Shown here: positions 23,808 through 36,169 of the stretch, piece after piece
How positions within the stretch are numbered: position 1 is the first letter of the stretch
How the letters are laid out: the number at the start of each line of letters is the position of its first letter
Source: Monosporascus cannonballus
Taxonomy: Eukaryota; Ascomycota; Sordariomycetes; Xylariales
Assembly (NCBI GenBank): GCA_004154925.1
Contig: QJNS01000012.1
Location: 372,001-436,000 of the forward strand
Direction: 5' to 3'
Length of the DNA: 64,000 nucleotides
Translations under genes and position numbers: made by a program
The notes under the pieces: generated by a model
Database searches by the model: none
The model's input: the letters and a program-made list of their open reading frames with translations, nothing else
Told to the model about the DNA's origin: nothing

Positions 23808-26800
23808 ATGACCTTCCTCCGGCAAATTTGGACTCTTACGTCCAAAAATCTGAAGATCGTCCTTCTGCGGCACTCATTTACGACCGTCATCAGGGCATTC
23901 GTTCTTCCCATTGTCCTAGCCGTTTTCTTTAGTTATGCGCGGAACTTGTCAGTAAGTTACGCGGCCCCTTCTGACTGGTTATGCCTGCCAAGATACTATT
24001 GTGGACGACAGCCGTTAGACAGTGTATGGCACCGGCGGCTGACTACCAGTGCCGCAGGTGCCCCCGGGTTATTACGGAATTGGAAAACCACGTGCTGTTC
24101 GAACGCTGGAGGACAGCTTAGTGGTCGCGAGCCAAACTGGAAGAGAGACGGTGGTGTTTGTTAATAATGGCTTGGAAGGAGGAGACATCGATCGCGTCAT
24201 CGACACGCTTGCGGATACCGTTACAAGAGCTGGTAAGAATGCAACGAGGCTAGCAGCGCCGTCGGATCTGGGATACGTCTGCCAAAGTTCTCTCAGACGT
24301 GCGACGTCGTGTTATGGCGCGGTTGTTTTTAACTCCTCCCCAAGCGAGGGGGATGGCGGCATCTGGAACTATACTCTGCGAGCGGACGGCGCATTGGGTT
24401 CGCGGATCGATGTACGGGCCGATTCAAACGATGCGCAAATATACTCCCTCCCTCTCCAGCGCGCTGTGGACTCTGCCATCGCGAGCCTAGAGGCCGGCGG
24501 TAATGACCGTTCATCGTTTCCTTCTACTACGGAGGAATATCCCTTTACGCCGATGACACAGCAAGAACGTGAAGAATGGATTCGGGAGCGTTATCAGCAA
24601 TCGATATCGAATTTTATGGGCGTTGCGTTCATCCTTGTGATGATAGGGGTCTGCTATCATATGACTGGACATATGGCCTTAGAACGCGAGGCGGGAATGT
24701 CACAGCTGCTTGACGCCATGTTGCCCACAAAATACAGTTGGCAGCCTCAAGTCGCACGGCTCCTGTCTCACCACATCGCCTTCACGTTGGTATACTTGCC
24801 GGGATGGGTCATCGGGGCTCTGGTCGTATGGGCTGGAGTTTTCGCTAATTCGAATGCCGGCATATTGATCGTCCATTTCGTCCTGACCGGGTTCGCTCTC
24901 TCTTCTCTGTCCATATTGGGCGCGGCTTTCTTCAAAAAATCGCAGCTGTCCGGCATCATGGGCGTCATAGCATATCTTCTGCTGGCAATCCTGGCCCAAG
25001 CTTTGAACTCGCCGAACACCGCTACTGTTGCCGTCCTCAGCTTGTTGTTTACACCCTGCAACTTCACTTGGTTTATTACATGGGTCGCTAGGTTCCAGAG
25101 AACCTCCGATCAAGCAGACCTTGGCAAGGCCGGGCCTAACAGTCCGTGGACGTTGCCGGGTATTGTTCTCTGGGTCTTCCTCGTCATTCAGATTTTCGCC
25201 TACCCAATCCTGGGTGCCTATCTTGAGAGGGTGATCCACGGCACCACCACCAGGGGCCGCATCATTCTGCAGAACCAAACTGGCGAGACGGCACCACGAG
25301 AAGCGGTTAGGCTGGAAGAATTTACGAAGATCTACTCCCCAGGTCCTATACGCCGCCTCTTTTCCTCCATTTCGGCGCCCAGGGATCCTGTGGTCGCCGT
25401 TGATAAGCTTACTTTGACCGCTAGTCGGGGAGGAATCCTCGCCCTGCTCGGTGCCAACGGTAGTGGGAAGAGTACGACGCTCGACTCGATTGCCGGCATT
25501 AGCCGGTTGACTAGCGGGAAGATCACAATCGACGGAACAGGGGGGCTCGGTATTGCGCCGCAGAAGAACGTCATGTGGGATGACTTGACAGTCGAAGAAC
25601 ACATCAAGATATTTAATCGGTTAAAGGCACCAGGGAAAACCGCGTCGAAAGAAGAGATACGTGATCTCGTCCGTTCCGTAGATCTTGGGCCAAAAGCAAA
25701 GGCCATGTCCAAGACATTGTCTGGAGGCCAGAAGAGAAAGCTGCAACTCGGCATGATGTTGACTGGCGGCAGTTCTGTCTGCTGCGTTGACGAGGTCTCT
25801 TCCGGTATCGACCCGTTATCCCGGCGAAAAATTTGGGACATTCTTCTTGCCGAGAGAGGCAAGCGTACGATCATCCTGACAACTCACTTCCTTGACGAGG
25901 CTGATCTGCTAGCGGACCACATCGTAATCCTCTCGAAGGGTACCTTAAGAGCTTCGGGCTCCTCCGTTGATCTGAAGGATAGGCTTGGTGCCGGTTACCG
26001 GATTCATGTTTTCAACGCTAGGGATATCAAGAGCCCGCCGGATGTCGAGGGTGTCCAGCGAAAAATCTCTTTCGATGTGGTCAGCTACATAGCCCCGTCG
26101 TCCAGTCTCGCGGCTCGGGTGGTTCGCGAACTGGAGGGGGTAGGGATACACGACTACAAGTTTTCCGGACCCACCATCGAGGACGTTTTCCTACAGGTAG
26201 CCGAAGAAGTCAAGGGCGAGACCGCCGCTAAGCGGGATCAGGTCGCTGACGCTGTCATTGGTGGGAAACAGTCTACCTCCGAGGAAAATATAGCTTCGGA
26301 TAGTTCCGAAGTCGACAAGGAGGGCGTTAAGCTGCTCTCCGGACAACGGATTAGTTATTGGAAGCAGACCTGGATCCTCCTCCGCAAGCGAGCCACTGTC
26401 TTTAAGACCAACTGGTTTCCCTATGTTGCGGCTTTCCTTATCCCCGTCGTGGCGGCGGCATTGACGCAGCTTTACGTCGCAAATCAAGCGCAACCGGGGT
26501 GTACCCCGACGGACCAGAATTCCGCGACGTCTACAGAGGATTATAAAGAGTTGTTCGATAACCTTTTTCTTGTCGCCGGACCATCTTCAAAATTCACTCT
26601 GCCTACACTTCAAAGGTTGTATCTCCCCGTCTTCGGACCGCTGATGTCAAGTGGCGAGTCGTCCGGCGGTGCGTCTGGTGGTGGTCCAGCGGCTGTTTTT
26701 GCTGACAGCCTACACTTTGTGGATTCCCTGGACGGCTTCTATAGTTTCGTCGAACAGAATCGGAAGGACGTTGCGCCTGCAGGCTGGTACCTCGGGGGTG

Positions 26801-28977
26801 CCAACACACCTCCAACCGTAGCGTACGAGGCATCCCTTTCCGATGTCTCTACCTCTATTATCGGACAAAATGCCCTTAACATCATGCTCGCTAACACTAG
26901 CATCGCCACCACTTTCGCACCGTTCGATACCCCTTGGGTTCCTTCCACAGGCGACTCACGTAAGTTACTTCCTTCCTATGCTGTTCTGTGCTGGGAGGAA
27001 AGTCGGATAGGTAGCCGCTTTATCCCCTCAAGCCTCACAGCCTCTTATGAAAACAACCTCTCGTCGACGAATGGGACTCTCGATCATGGGCAGGGAACTA
27101 TCAGGTGTTTCCGACAGCAAAACTCAGGCCAGTTTACCTGATAGAACACGTGATTGCTGATTTTTGATCCCGTAGTGAACCTCTTCGTCTATTTCTGCCT
27201 CGTCTTATGCGCAACCCCTGCGTTTTTCGGCTTGTACCCGAATATCGAGCGGCGCCAAAATGTGCGAGGGTTGCAATACTCGAACGGGGTCCGTTCGCTT
27301 CCCCTCTGGGTCTCCCACATCGGTTTTGACTTCGCAATCCTCGTCGTCAGCATGGGTATAACCGTTGCCATATTCGCCGCAGCCTCCGACGTCTGGTATC
27401 ACGTGGGATACCTCTTCGTGATCTTCGCGTTGTACGGCTTAGCAACTAGCTTGCTGTCGTATGTCATTTCCTTATTCTGCAATACTCAGCTATCCACGTA
27501 TGCATTCAGTGCGGGCTCGCAGGCAGTCGGTTTTCTCGTCTACTTCATTGCATACTTCGCCGTCAATCTCTACACGCCCGTCAACATTGTAGAGGATGCT
27601 CTCCTCATTGTCCACTTCGTCGTCTCCGCCGTCTTCCCTATCGGCTCGGTCTTCAGGGCTCTCTTTGTAGCCCTCAACATCTTCTCAACTGCCTGTGATG
27701 GCTTCCAGCTGTCCACCGAGCCCGGATCCATTACGAACTACGGAGGACCGATTCTTTATCTAATTATCCAGTCCATTGTCCTGTTCGGCTTCCTCCTATG
27801 GTACGACAGCGGGGCGAGCGCCACGCTCTTCAACCGATTCAAGGAGCCCCGGAAGACGGCGGATGACGGCACCGTCTCGGACGAGGAGGTGGCTACCGAG
27901 TTGACCCGCGTGACCGGCTCGGCACAGGAGACGGATGGTCTACGGGTCGTACACCTCACGAAATCGTTTGGGAAGAACACAACTGTGGACAACATCACCT
28001 TCGGAGTTCAACGGAGCGAGGTATTTGCGCTGTTGGGTCCCAACGGTGCCGGAAAATCGACCACAATATCGCTTATCCGCGGTGACATCCGGCCCAGCCG
28101 TAACGGGGGTGATGTCTTCGTGGAGGACATATCGATCAGCCGCCACCGTGCCGCGGCCCGGGGGAACCTTGGCGTCTGCCCACAGTTCGACGCCATCGAC
28201 TTCATGACTGTGCTTGAGCATCTGCGGTTCTACGCCCGCATCCGCGGTATTCCGGACGTCGAACACAACGTGCAATCCGTTCTGCGTGCCGTCGGCCTCG
28301 AAGCGTTCTCGACGCGCATGGCTCACGCACTATCCGGGGGCAACAAGAGGAAGCTGTCGCTAGGTATCGCGCTGATGGGTAACCCGTCGGTCGTACTCCT
28401 CGACGAGCCATCCTCGGGCCTCGACGCGGCCGCCAAGCGCATAATGTGGCGGATCCTCGGATCCGTCACTCCCGGCCGCTCGATCCTGCTCACCACCCAC
28501 AGCATGGAGGAGGCGGACGCTCTAGCCAGCAGGGCCGGCATCCTGGCCAAGAGGATGCTCGCCATCGGCTCCGTCGACAACCTGCGCCACCGCTTCGGCG
28601 ACGCCCTGCACGTCCACTTGGTCAGCCGGTCGGCACCGCACTCGCGGCGCGAGGAGATGGAAACACTGCGCGCCTGGGTGACGGAGACGTACCCCGCCGC
28701 CGACATCGAGAAGAAGACGTACCACGGGCAGATGAGGTTTTCCATCCCGGCAAGCGCGGTAACGGGCAGCGCCGGGAAGGGCGAGGGCGCGACCGGAAGC
28801 GCCATCGGCCAGCTCCTCATCGTCCTCGAGGAGCATAAAGAGAAGCTGGGCATCGAGCACTACAGCATCAGCCCCACGACGCTAGACCAAGTCTTCCTCA
28901 CGATAGTCGGACAGCACAACGTACAGGAGGAGGGGTATAAAGAGGAGAAGAAGCCGTGGTGGAAGAAGGGGTGGTGA
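23808..28977 (+). CDS. Full-size ABCA-type ABC transporter
   Basis: This is a membrane ATPase with TMD-NBD-TMD-NBD layout, of the ABCA (lipid-exporter-like) group. Three exons, 23,808-23,951, 24,058-26,959 and 27,176-28,977, give 1,615 residues. NBD1 has Walker A GANGSGKST (about 512), signature LSGGQ (about 601) and Walker B VCCVDE (about 623). NBD2 has GPNGAGKST (about 1,301), LSGGN (about 1,400) and VVLLDEPSSGLD (about 1,422). Both catalytic Glu residues are present. Each half has an N-terminal helix followed by a large exocytoplasmic loop and five or so more helices. Splicing joins ARNLS to VPPGYYGIG, and STGDS to LNLFVYF. Intron 2 is unusually long (216 nt) and open for 60 codons. The substrate is unknown. 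The start has good context and matches the family N-terminus. Confidence 0.92.
26960..27175 (+). other. Long intron 2 of the ABCA gene, open frame retained
   Basis: The donor follows GACTCAC and the acceptor is CCCGTAG. Splicing restores the conserved helix STGDSLNLFVYF. If the intron is kept, reading continues for about 60 codons and stops at 27,141. That would give a product with only TMD1, NBD1 and the start of TMD2. Confidence 0.65.
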
Positions 28978-29395
28978 TTGGCTTGAGATTTATTTGCGCG
29001 GCGGTGTTAGCTGCATTCGAAGATATCCAGTTCAGTACTTATATAAGCTTGGTCGCCGCCGGTTTCTTTTATACGGATGTAGAGTGAGGGGCGTAGAATT
29101 AGAGGACAACCACATATCATACAGGAATCAACGAGGAAACGGAGAAATACACGGAGTAGAGCGCACTATTCATGCCAGGCCATTGTCTTGTGGAGTATGC
29201 ACGGCTATATTGGACATATATACAGTTGTTAGTGGATCAGAATGTCCCGAGGTATACACCTCACACTCCGAAAACCAACTCTTGCGTAATTTTGCGCCAT
29301 CATTCATCTTTACCAGACAACTTCTAGTGAGATCAAGTGAGACGACAACAACGAGAAGTTTCAAAAGAGGGAGACGGACGAAACGGCCGATGCGT
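28978..29395. other. Intergenic, convergent 3' ends
   Basis: This stretch lies between the stop codons of the ABCA gene (plus) and the secreted-protein gene (minus). It presumably holds both 3' UTRs. No other feature was seen. Confidence 0.5.
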
Positions 29396-30079
29396 TTAAA
29401 CAGCAAGAGACGGCCGGCCGGTGCCGTAGTCGATGTTCCAGACGGCCCGGGACGAGAGCGGGACTGGGACGCCGAGTTGATGGGGGCACTGGGGCTGGTT
29501 GCCGAGCTCGGGGGGCGGCAGCGTACATACCTCGTCGTAACCGTATGTGCAGACGGGGTTGAGGATGTTGTAAAGGACGTTGTTGCGGCCGACCCAGGTG
29601 TCGGGGCCGCAGGAGCCGATGAAGTTCATCGAGTTGGCGGCAGTGAAGGCGAGGCGGCCCGAGGGCTCATTCAGCAGGTCAGCGCACTCGGACGGGTCGA
29701 CGGTCTCGTAGGTGGCCTGGATGCCGCCGCCCATGGTGGGGTTCTCGGTGGCGGACTGGCCCGTCACGAGGTAGTTCCAGGCGTCGTAGGAGATGTCGAA
29801 GGCGCCGCCCGACTGGTCGATCTTGAGCAGGTTCACAGATCGCCCGTTGGCGCTCACCCGCACGCAGATATCGTTGCAGCTGGGGAACGACGGCCAGTAC
29901 GCCACCCGGTTCACGTTGATCTTGCAACCCAGCACGCCCACCGACGACGAGTACCGGTCGTGTGGCGTCACCGACACGGACCCGCTCTGCCGCTTCTGCG
30001 CACCGAAGGCCGCCGGCAGGGTGGCCGCCGACCCGGCGGCGGCCAAACTAAGGAGGGACAAAGTAGTGCTGAAGAGCAT
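29396..30079 (-). CDS. Secreted protein, possibly double-psi beta-barrel-like
   Basis: A 227-residue single-exon frame starts with a signal peptide (MLFSTTLSLLSLAAAGSAA). A KR site at about 29-30 may be a propeptide cleavage site. The mature region contains motifs I recognise from a common but poorly described fungal secreted family: GCKINVNRVAYWPSFPSC, LLKIDQSGGAFDISYDAWN, SATENPTMGGG, SMNFIGSC and YNILNPVC. The balance of Cys, Gly and Asp-rich strands recalls barwin/RlpA-like barrels, but that fold is an inference. The last 25 residues are Pro/Arg-rich and less typical. A possible donor (GTATGT at DEV) could allow a spliced variant. The gene converges on the ABCA gene. Confidence 0.8.
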   Translation of the reverse strand: MLFSTTLSLLSLAAAGSAATLPAAFGAQKRQSGSVSVTPHDRYSSSVGVLGCKINVNRVAYWPSFPSCNDICVRVSANGRSVNLLKIDQSGGAFDISYDAWNYLVTGQSATENPTMGGGIQATYETVDPSECADLLNEPSGRLAFTAANSMNFIGSCGPDTWVGRNNVLYNILNPVCTYGYDEVCTLPPPELGNQPQCPHQLGVPVPLSSRAVWNIDYGTGRPSLAV

Positions 30080-31782
30080 CTTGTAGAGAATGTTTTATAT
30101 AGTTCGTTTATTTTGAAAGAGAGCGTATGCGCCAGAAAAGGAGGCTTCTTCTGAAAAGGAATGACTGCTGGTACCTAGTAGGTAGTAAGGAACGGCGGGG
30201 CTACGAGGCTGTCCGGGACGATAGGCTGTTAGATGAGGAGGAAAGCATCGCGAGGAATAGGGGCATGATCGACGGGGGGCAACGGTTATATACTCTTCCT
30301 CTTTGTGCCCTTTGTCAGGACTTAGAAGACGTGCTTACTCCACTAGGCTACATGATCACCGACGGAGGTGGCGGCGTAAGCACCCCGTGGGTTTCGAGCT
30401 TCCATTGTTGCCCATCTTTGGCTAGGAGGCTCGTCGAGTACCTTTTCTTGGAGGGAAGGTGGTAGGTATTGCGGAGCAACACCATGTAAAATGCCCACGA
30501 CAGCCACGTTTCGCAAAAGCGAGCTGCCCGGAATGGGGCCTCTTTTTCCCCTTTCGTTCACCCCAGCTGAGCAGTCAAGTGCCTATGGGCTTAAGTTCGG
30601 GGGCCGCGCGATATACGTCCAGACCATAGCGCGGCTGCATTGTCAGGGTGATGATGCGCATATAGTTGGACCTCACAGAGGTGTCGCCTTCCTGCAAATC
30701 ATAGGGCCCTATTAGATCACGTACATAAGGCTGCATCAGTGGATGATGAACTTTGCATTAGGCAGGCCTAACATGGTGGCGTTAATTGCGAAAATAACGC
30801 GGACCCTGCAAGATGCAAGGTACGACTTTCCGATCCGGGCTGGCGGGATCTCAATGGTTCGTTACGTCCCAGCCAACTGCATCAGCCTGAGTTTACTGTA
30901 AGTTGTTAATAGGAGTGTGTGACGAGGGGGGATTGTTGGCTTTATCCTATAGCAAATGCTATTATGGAAGACAGCATGCGAATGACCGACCTCTTACTCT
31001 CTTTCTCTTTCCTTTATCTCTCCCTCTCACTCTTCCTTTCGTTCTTCGGTCTTTTCTTTCCTTGATACTACTTCGTTCCCATGTGGGTGCGAGCTCCATT
31101 TCTTTGCTTATGTCATTTTACCCTTTTCCTTCCTCTCGCCTTCCTATCTCTACTGTCTTCCTTCCTGTCTTAGTCACATCCCATCTCTCTTGGGCTGTCA
31201 CCAAGCTACTAATACTATGCCTCTTCCTATTACCCTCATCGGGTATGGCGGCGTTCTCAACAAGTTTGGTTGCATCCCAGAATAGGAAACCTGCAACCAC
31301 TCGATCCGGTAACTGCGTGAAGTTGCCCGCACCAATGAAGAGCAGTGCACAAATCTCAGAAACCCCCGGTCTTCCCGCATTTCATCCTGCTGATCTTCCC
31401 AGCGCCCTAATCAGATGCAGCTAAAATATGGCATCTTAGGCATAGAGGCTCTATGATTCTGGCATAGACCAGAAGATCCTTGCTTCGCAGAAAGGGCCAG
31501 TCTTCACTGTCGCTGTAGGCTTGAATCTACATCCGGGTTTGTTATCGTCTAAAGGGATGCGTGGCTAAAGAAGTAGCACTTCCTAGCCCTTAACAAGAGG
31601 GGGATACATTGAAAAATGTGCTCCTGGATAGACCCCGCCCGACCCCGGCCGCTTCCAGTAATAAAGCTCTTGGTCAAGAAAAGATGATCGCATTCCCGTA
31701 AGGGGCATCTAAGCATCTGCCCAAACGCATCAACGCCGTTTCCACTGCATATAACACCGTCAGAGGTATTACGCAGGCGCTA
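30080..31782. other. Intergenic with a pyrimidine-rich tract
   Basis: About 1.7 kb without a supported gene. From about 30,987 to 31,200 the plus strand is strongly C/T-rich with few purines. This creates a long but low-complexity open frame (30,903-31,424) that I do not call. Such tracts occur in fungal promoters and 5' UTRs, but no gene start is visible nearby in a fitting orientation. Confidence 0.5.
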
Positions 31783-34091
31783 CTATTGCATTGGTTTCGG
31801 CTTGTTACTTTCTTCCTCCGACCTCACCTCGTCAAGGCGGGACTTCCCCGCCTGTTCCGTCACGACAGACTGCAGTTCCTCTCTCAACCTCTGTTCTAGG
31901 CGGTACAAAATCCATTCAGCCTCCTCTCGCGTGTCCATAAGAGGGCTCCTGTGACCTATCCAGCTCCATTTCAATGTCTCAGCTCCTTCCGCGGCCTCAG
32001 CGTGTGATTCTCGGCCTTTTCTATTGGGACCGGACTGTTCTGGACGAATGTGACGCTCCTTGCTTCGCGGCCGTTCCCTTGCCCTGCGGTGCGTTTCGAC
32101 GCTGCCCTCGTCCTCGCCTATCAGCTGTAGAAACCATTCCCACTACAATTGTATGATCAGCAGCGAATCACGTGAAGAACGAATGGGGATGCATCACTGC
32201 GTTAAGAGTTTACTAAGACACGCTTGACTGTGCGGAAGTTGCCTACCTCCCTGAAGGTATATTTTCGTGGCGGCGACTGTTGAAGGTGCTTTGTCACTCT
32301 AACGATCTCATCTATGAGGATTAGGTGATACTCGGCGCGTATCTTGGGGATTTCTAGGGGGATATCTTTGTTTCTTGCGCTTGCATGGTCCTGTGTTACT
32401 GGCCTTCCCTGCCTCTTGGGGTCCAGTTTTTTCTGAATATTGTCGGTCACATCCGATCCCGATGTTGGCTGCTTATCTTCATTCTTAAATTTACGCATAG
32501 GTGTATTAGATGTCCCGGTATCCCCTTCGTCGTCCCCTGGGGGCCGGGCAGCACCGGGAAATCCTGGGGGAGATTCTTCGATGTCCTCGTCCGCGAATAA
32601 CATACCACAGGACAGTCTTGCTAACAAATTTTTCGTCTCCTTCCTGATGCCGACGTCGCTAGGCAGGATTGTCAGGTCTCCGAGTTTCAGCATACCGTCC
32701 CGGATGACCTTCACGATGGTGTCACCGGCATTGGATAGGAATACCGTCGTCGTCGGCAGGGCCAGAAGAGACCAGAACACAAAAAACGACCTGGCACCAT
32801 TGGACAGCGGAGTAATATCGCCGTATCCGATAGTGGTTAAAGCTGTGTAGGCAAAATAGAACGCATCGAAGTAGCCCCATCCTTGGTACGGAGACTCAAA
32901 GGCTTGGAATATCCAAGCCCCCACGAGCCAGAGCACTACCCACGAGGTGGACGAAATGGCCATGGCAGTCCACCTTCTCCGCGTGGAGGCCTGGTCCTGA
33001 ATCTTCCGCATGAGTTGAAACTCCGTTTGTCGCCGTTCATATTCCGACCGCGGACGCTTCAGGTCCATTTCTTCAGGGGGGCTACCTAGAATCCCGCCAT
33101 CGACAGGCTCCAGCATATGCTCGTTTCCTTTTCGCGTGATGTGCCGGACTAACTTTCTCCGCTTCTTCTCCAGCATTCGGGCATCAAGTCTGCGCTTGCC
33201 CCTCTCCAGTGCGAGACTCCGGATCGATCCGATGACAAGACCGAGGCTAGTCACGCCGATCAGGGCATAGGGCATCAGAATAGCGCGCCCGAGCGTCGTC
33301 GCCGCGGCATAATCACCATATCCCACTGTGAACAACGTGACATCAGCCCAATACACGCCGTCCAGGTATTTCCAGTTCTCGATTGAGGAGAAGATAAAAG
33401 CACCAAGCAGAAGGTATACTAAGAATGCGAGAGTCTGGAGCATCAATGTCCGCTAGCTCGTGGTCAGTTCGAAGTCCCTATCATAATGGCCGGCGTTGGC
33501 ACCCCACACGGTGACTACCATGAGAGACGCCACAGTGAAATAGAGGATAGCGGCGTAGACGCCGTAGTAGAAAGCCTGTCCCCATATCCATTGGACGTCG
33601 TCTTCGGGCATCAATGGCCCGCCTGCGGTGGCCGCAAGCGCAACCAGACAGATAGCTGAGATGTACCATCCTACAATGGTTATAGGCTGGGCAATAGAGA
33701 ATCGCACCCTCTTCGTCATATTGAGCAGAAGGAAGACATTGGCAATGACGGCAATGACCAACTGCACGGCATTCACGGCGAGCAGCCAGGCTGGGTCTTG
33801 GATAAACTCGGCTTTGGTTATGTCGGACCCAGGCGGAATCATCTGTCTCCATTTCTCGACCAGGGCGCATATGCTGAACGCCGAAGCAACCGAACCTAGC
33901 GTTCCTGCTACCATCGGGAATGCCGCCGACGCGAACCACCAACGCCTAGTTGCTACATCAGAGCTCGATAAAACGGCAGACGAGCATTGGTGAATCTCTT
34001 ACGTGGGATCTAGGTGAGCCCGATCGTCGCTGTCGTGATCGACAGCTCGGGAGTGCTCTTGTACATTGTCCCCGAGTCCTGCATCGTCCAT
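31783..34091 (-). pseudogene. TOK1: TOK-type two-pore-domain K+ channel with one in-frame stop
   Basis: TOK channels are eight-helix, two-pore outward rectifiers of the fungal plasma membrane. Exons on the minus strand are 34,003-34,091, 32,247-33,945 and 31,783-32,142, totalling 716 codons. Splices restore DPT-RWWFASAAFP and KYTFRE-WEWFLQLIG. The selectivity filters are TVGYGD (236-241) and TIGYGD (401-406). The C-terminus ends with the family motif WSWIGHRSPLM and a helical tail. The frame is open everywhere except codon 194, a TAG at 33,453-33,455, between ELTTS and RTLMLQT, where the family usually has Gln. CAG to TAG is a CpA-to-TpA change, the RIP signature. Termination there leaves 193 residues with no pore. 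It is called a pseudogene because of that codon; readthrough, polymorphism or an assembly error remain possible. Confidence 0.85.
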
Positions 34092-34867
34092 CGTGAGTCT
34101 AAGGTTAATATCCGTCAATAGTATACGATACCGACGGCTTTTACTATCGTGCACCAGACTATAGCGCTTTAAAAGCGAGTTGAAAATGATGGTGGCCGGC
34201 CTCGAAAGAGCCCTGCGGTCATTTTAACAGCTCTGAGTTTGGCATAAAGCGTACTGCGCTCCTGATGGGCCGACCTGGAGGCATATCCTTACTGTACACT
34301 GTTTGGACTATTTCAAGCACCTGATGTCGGGCTAATGGGCATGTCCGCATGCTTCTAAGGATGTCTGAGATCGAGGAATCAGACGCCACATGACGTCAGT
34401 CGATATTTAGAACGGCTACCGATGCCAAACAACGCCCAGGCGCCGGCATGGAGCACGAGGGTAACACTAACCAGAGGAGGTGAGACTTTCCATCACATGC
34501 TCTACCGCTCTAGCCCAGCAACAAATTCCTATATGGTATGCATTATGGTAAAGCTTCGCTACGTAATATCGAAACAGACCTGAACGCAGCGAACCTGAAG
34601 TGTCCCTTGTATTACCGTACCCGTATGTATTTCTTACGGGTCCCTCTAGAACCGTCCCCCACGCTAAGATACTGTGGCTCCACCAGTCCATCCCACCCTT
34701 CGGCACTCCCTCCGTTATAAGGCTCTAAACCCATTTCGTGGCGAATTAACTGTCCAACCGCGTAGCGCCTCAATTCTCTCGCTGTCGATCTTCATTGTAA
34801 CGAAAAGCCGTCTTCACATGCAGAACGATCTCTTGCTGTTATTGAAGTCGGAGACTCAAAAAGGAAG
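34092..34867. promoter_or_regulatory. Shared upstream region of divergent TOK and hydrolase genes
   Basis: This 776-bp gap separates the starts of two divergent genes, so it should contain both promoters. I see no coding sequence. No specific binding site is claimed. Confidence 0.45.
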
Positions 34868-36169
34868 ATGAGAAGATGGCTCCTGGTTAGAACAAGATAT
34901 TACGCACCATCCTGCCGCTTAAGCAGAAGATGTCTAAACACAGCCAGCACGGGATTTCGTGATGTCGAACGGGTCAGCGTTCGTTGCGCATCGTCCGGGA
35001 GCATAATTGTCGAGTGAGTTCCCTTAGAAGCGTTAAGGTAATCCTTTCTAACGTCTACGGATAGTCTGCATAACATGAATAGAGTGTCCTCTGCAAATCC
35101 ACTATTGATATACTTGCCACCGTACTCGATGGAGCCTACACAGGTAGCACCGCAGCTGCCCCTGTTCTGCCACCGCCATCCGACCGCTGTAGTCCATTAC
35201 CGGTGGGCAGGCTATCCGCCCGTTGGAGACGGCAGCGCAACAGAAACTCTAAAATCTGAGGGCTTCTACGCGCCTCTCCACTGGCCGACTCCCCTCCATG
35301 ACACGCTCCAGGCGTACAGCTGGATACTTGAAAACCTGATGCCGTCGTCCTCTACGCGCCGGGATGTGTACGTTTACGGCTCGTATCTTGGCGCATCCCT
35401 GGCGACATCACTCACCCTGACCGAGACTCACCCGCACCAGCGGATGGGCATACGTGGGTGTATCGCCTTCAACGGGATTTACAACTGGACCACGTTCCTC
35501 CCCGATCATCCAGTCAATAAGTTGCCCAGGACACGTTCCCTGAACATCCTAAAAGAGATATTAACCCAATCTCGGGATCCCACTTTCCTTGGCTTGAAGC
35601 AACAGGCCGAGATATTGTTCGAGAAAACGGATAGCCTGTTCGACCCCTTCGCCAGCCCCTGTCTCTTCTTCCACACGCCGGGGATCCACGTACCACAATC
35701 GTTTACCGAACGGGTCCAAGGCAGCCCGGCGTCGAAGGTGTCTGTGGAAGATATCACGCTCGAGCTGCTGTTGGCAGCGGTACCCCCAAAGAAGAGCCAC
35801 CTGAAATTTCCGCCTACGGAGTCCACACTCAAGATCCCCGAGATGCTCCTCATACACAGCGGCCCGCCTCTACCAGCGCCGTCCCCTCAGAGGAGACAAC
35901 AGAGACGCAAAAAGGAGTACCGGGGGAACGGTTTCAGGACGCAAGCCGAGGAACTCGCGGGTCTCATGCGTCGCAGCATCCACGAGCATGAGTTGAAGGA
36001 CAGGAAGCAATGGGATGAAGACCTACAAGGGCTCAAAACCTGGGATGAAGAAGCGACGAGGAGAGTGCAGGTCTACGACGTCGGCCTGCACCACAAAGTA
36101 CCCGAACTTCCTGATGACGGGAATCGATTCGCGGAGGGCTGGTTGGAGGATCGCCTGCCGGGGAGATGA
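34868..36169 (+). CDS. Alpha/beta-hydrolase-like protein with Arg-rich N-terminus
   Basis: Exons 34,868-35,013 and 35,065-36,169 join through GTGAGT...GATAG to give SIIVDLHNMNRV in frame, for 416 residues. The first 45 residues (MRRWLLVRTRYYAP and further Arg, Ser) look like a mitochondrial presequence. NPLLIYLPP begins the core fold. A nucleophile-elbow-like VYGSYLGASLA has Ser155 as G-S-Y-L-G, not the canonical G-x-S-x-G. Later segments IRGCIAFNGIYNW and PCLFFHTPG fit a hydrolase scaffold. The last third is rich in Arg/Lys/Glu and predicted helical. This matches fungal proteins usually annotated only as alpha/beta-hydrolase. Because the elbow is shifted, catalysis is uncertain. Confidence 0.82.

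Noticed and set aside
14614..30079. A secondary-metabolite or degradation gene cluster made of LPMO, amidase, ABC transporter and secreted protein
   Set aside because: No backbone synthase, tailoring enzymes or cluster regulator, and RAD4 lies among them.
30903..31424. 173-codon plus-strand frame
   Set aside because: It exists because a C/T-rich tract lacks stop codons; the composition is Leu/Ser/Phe low complexity.
33446..33500. An intron removing the TOK stop codon (a 50-nt GTGCCA...CTAG candidate)
   Set aside because: The donor is non-canonical and the interval contains the family-conserved GHYDRDFELTTS segment, which would be lost.
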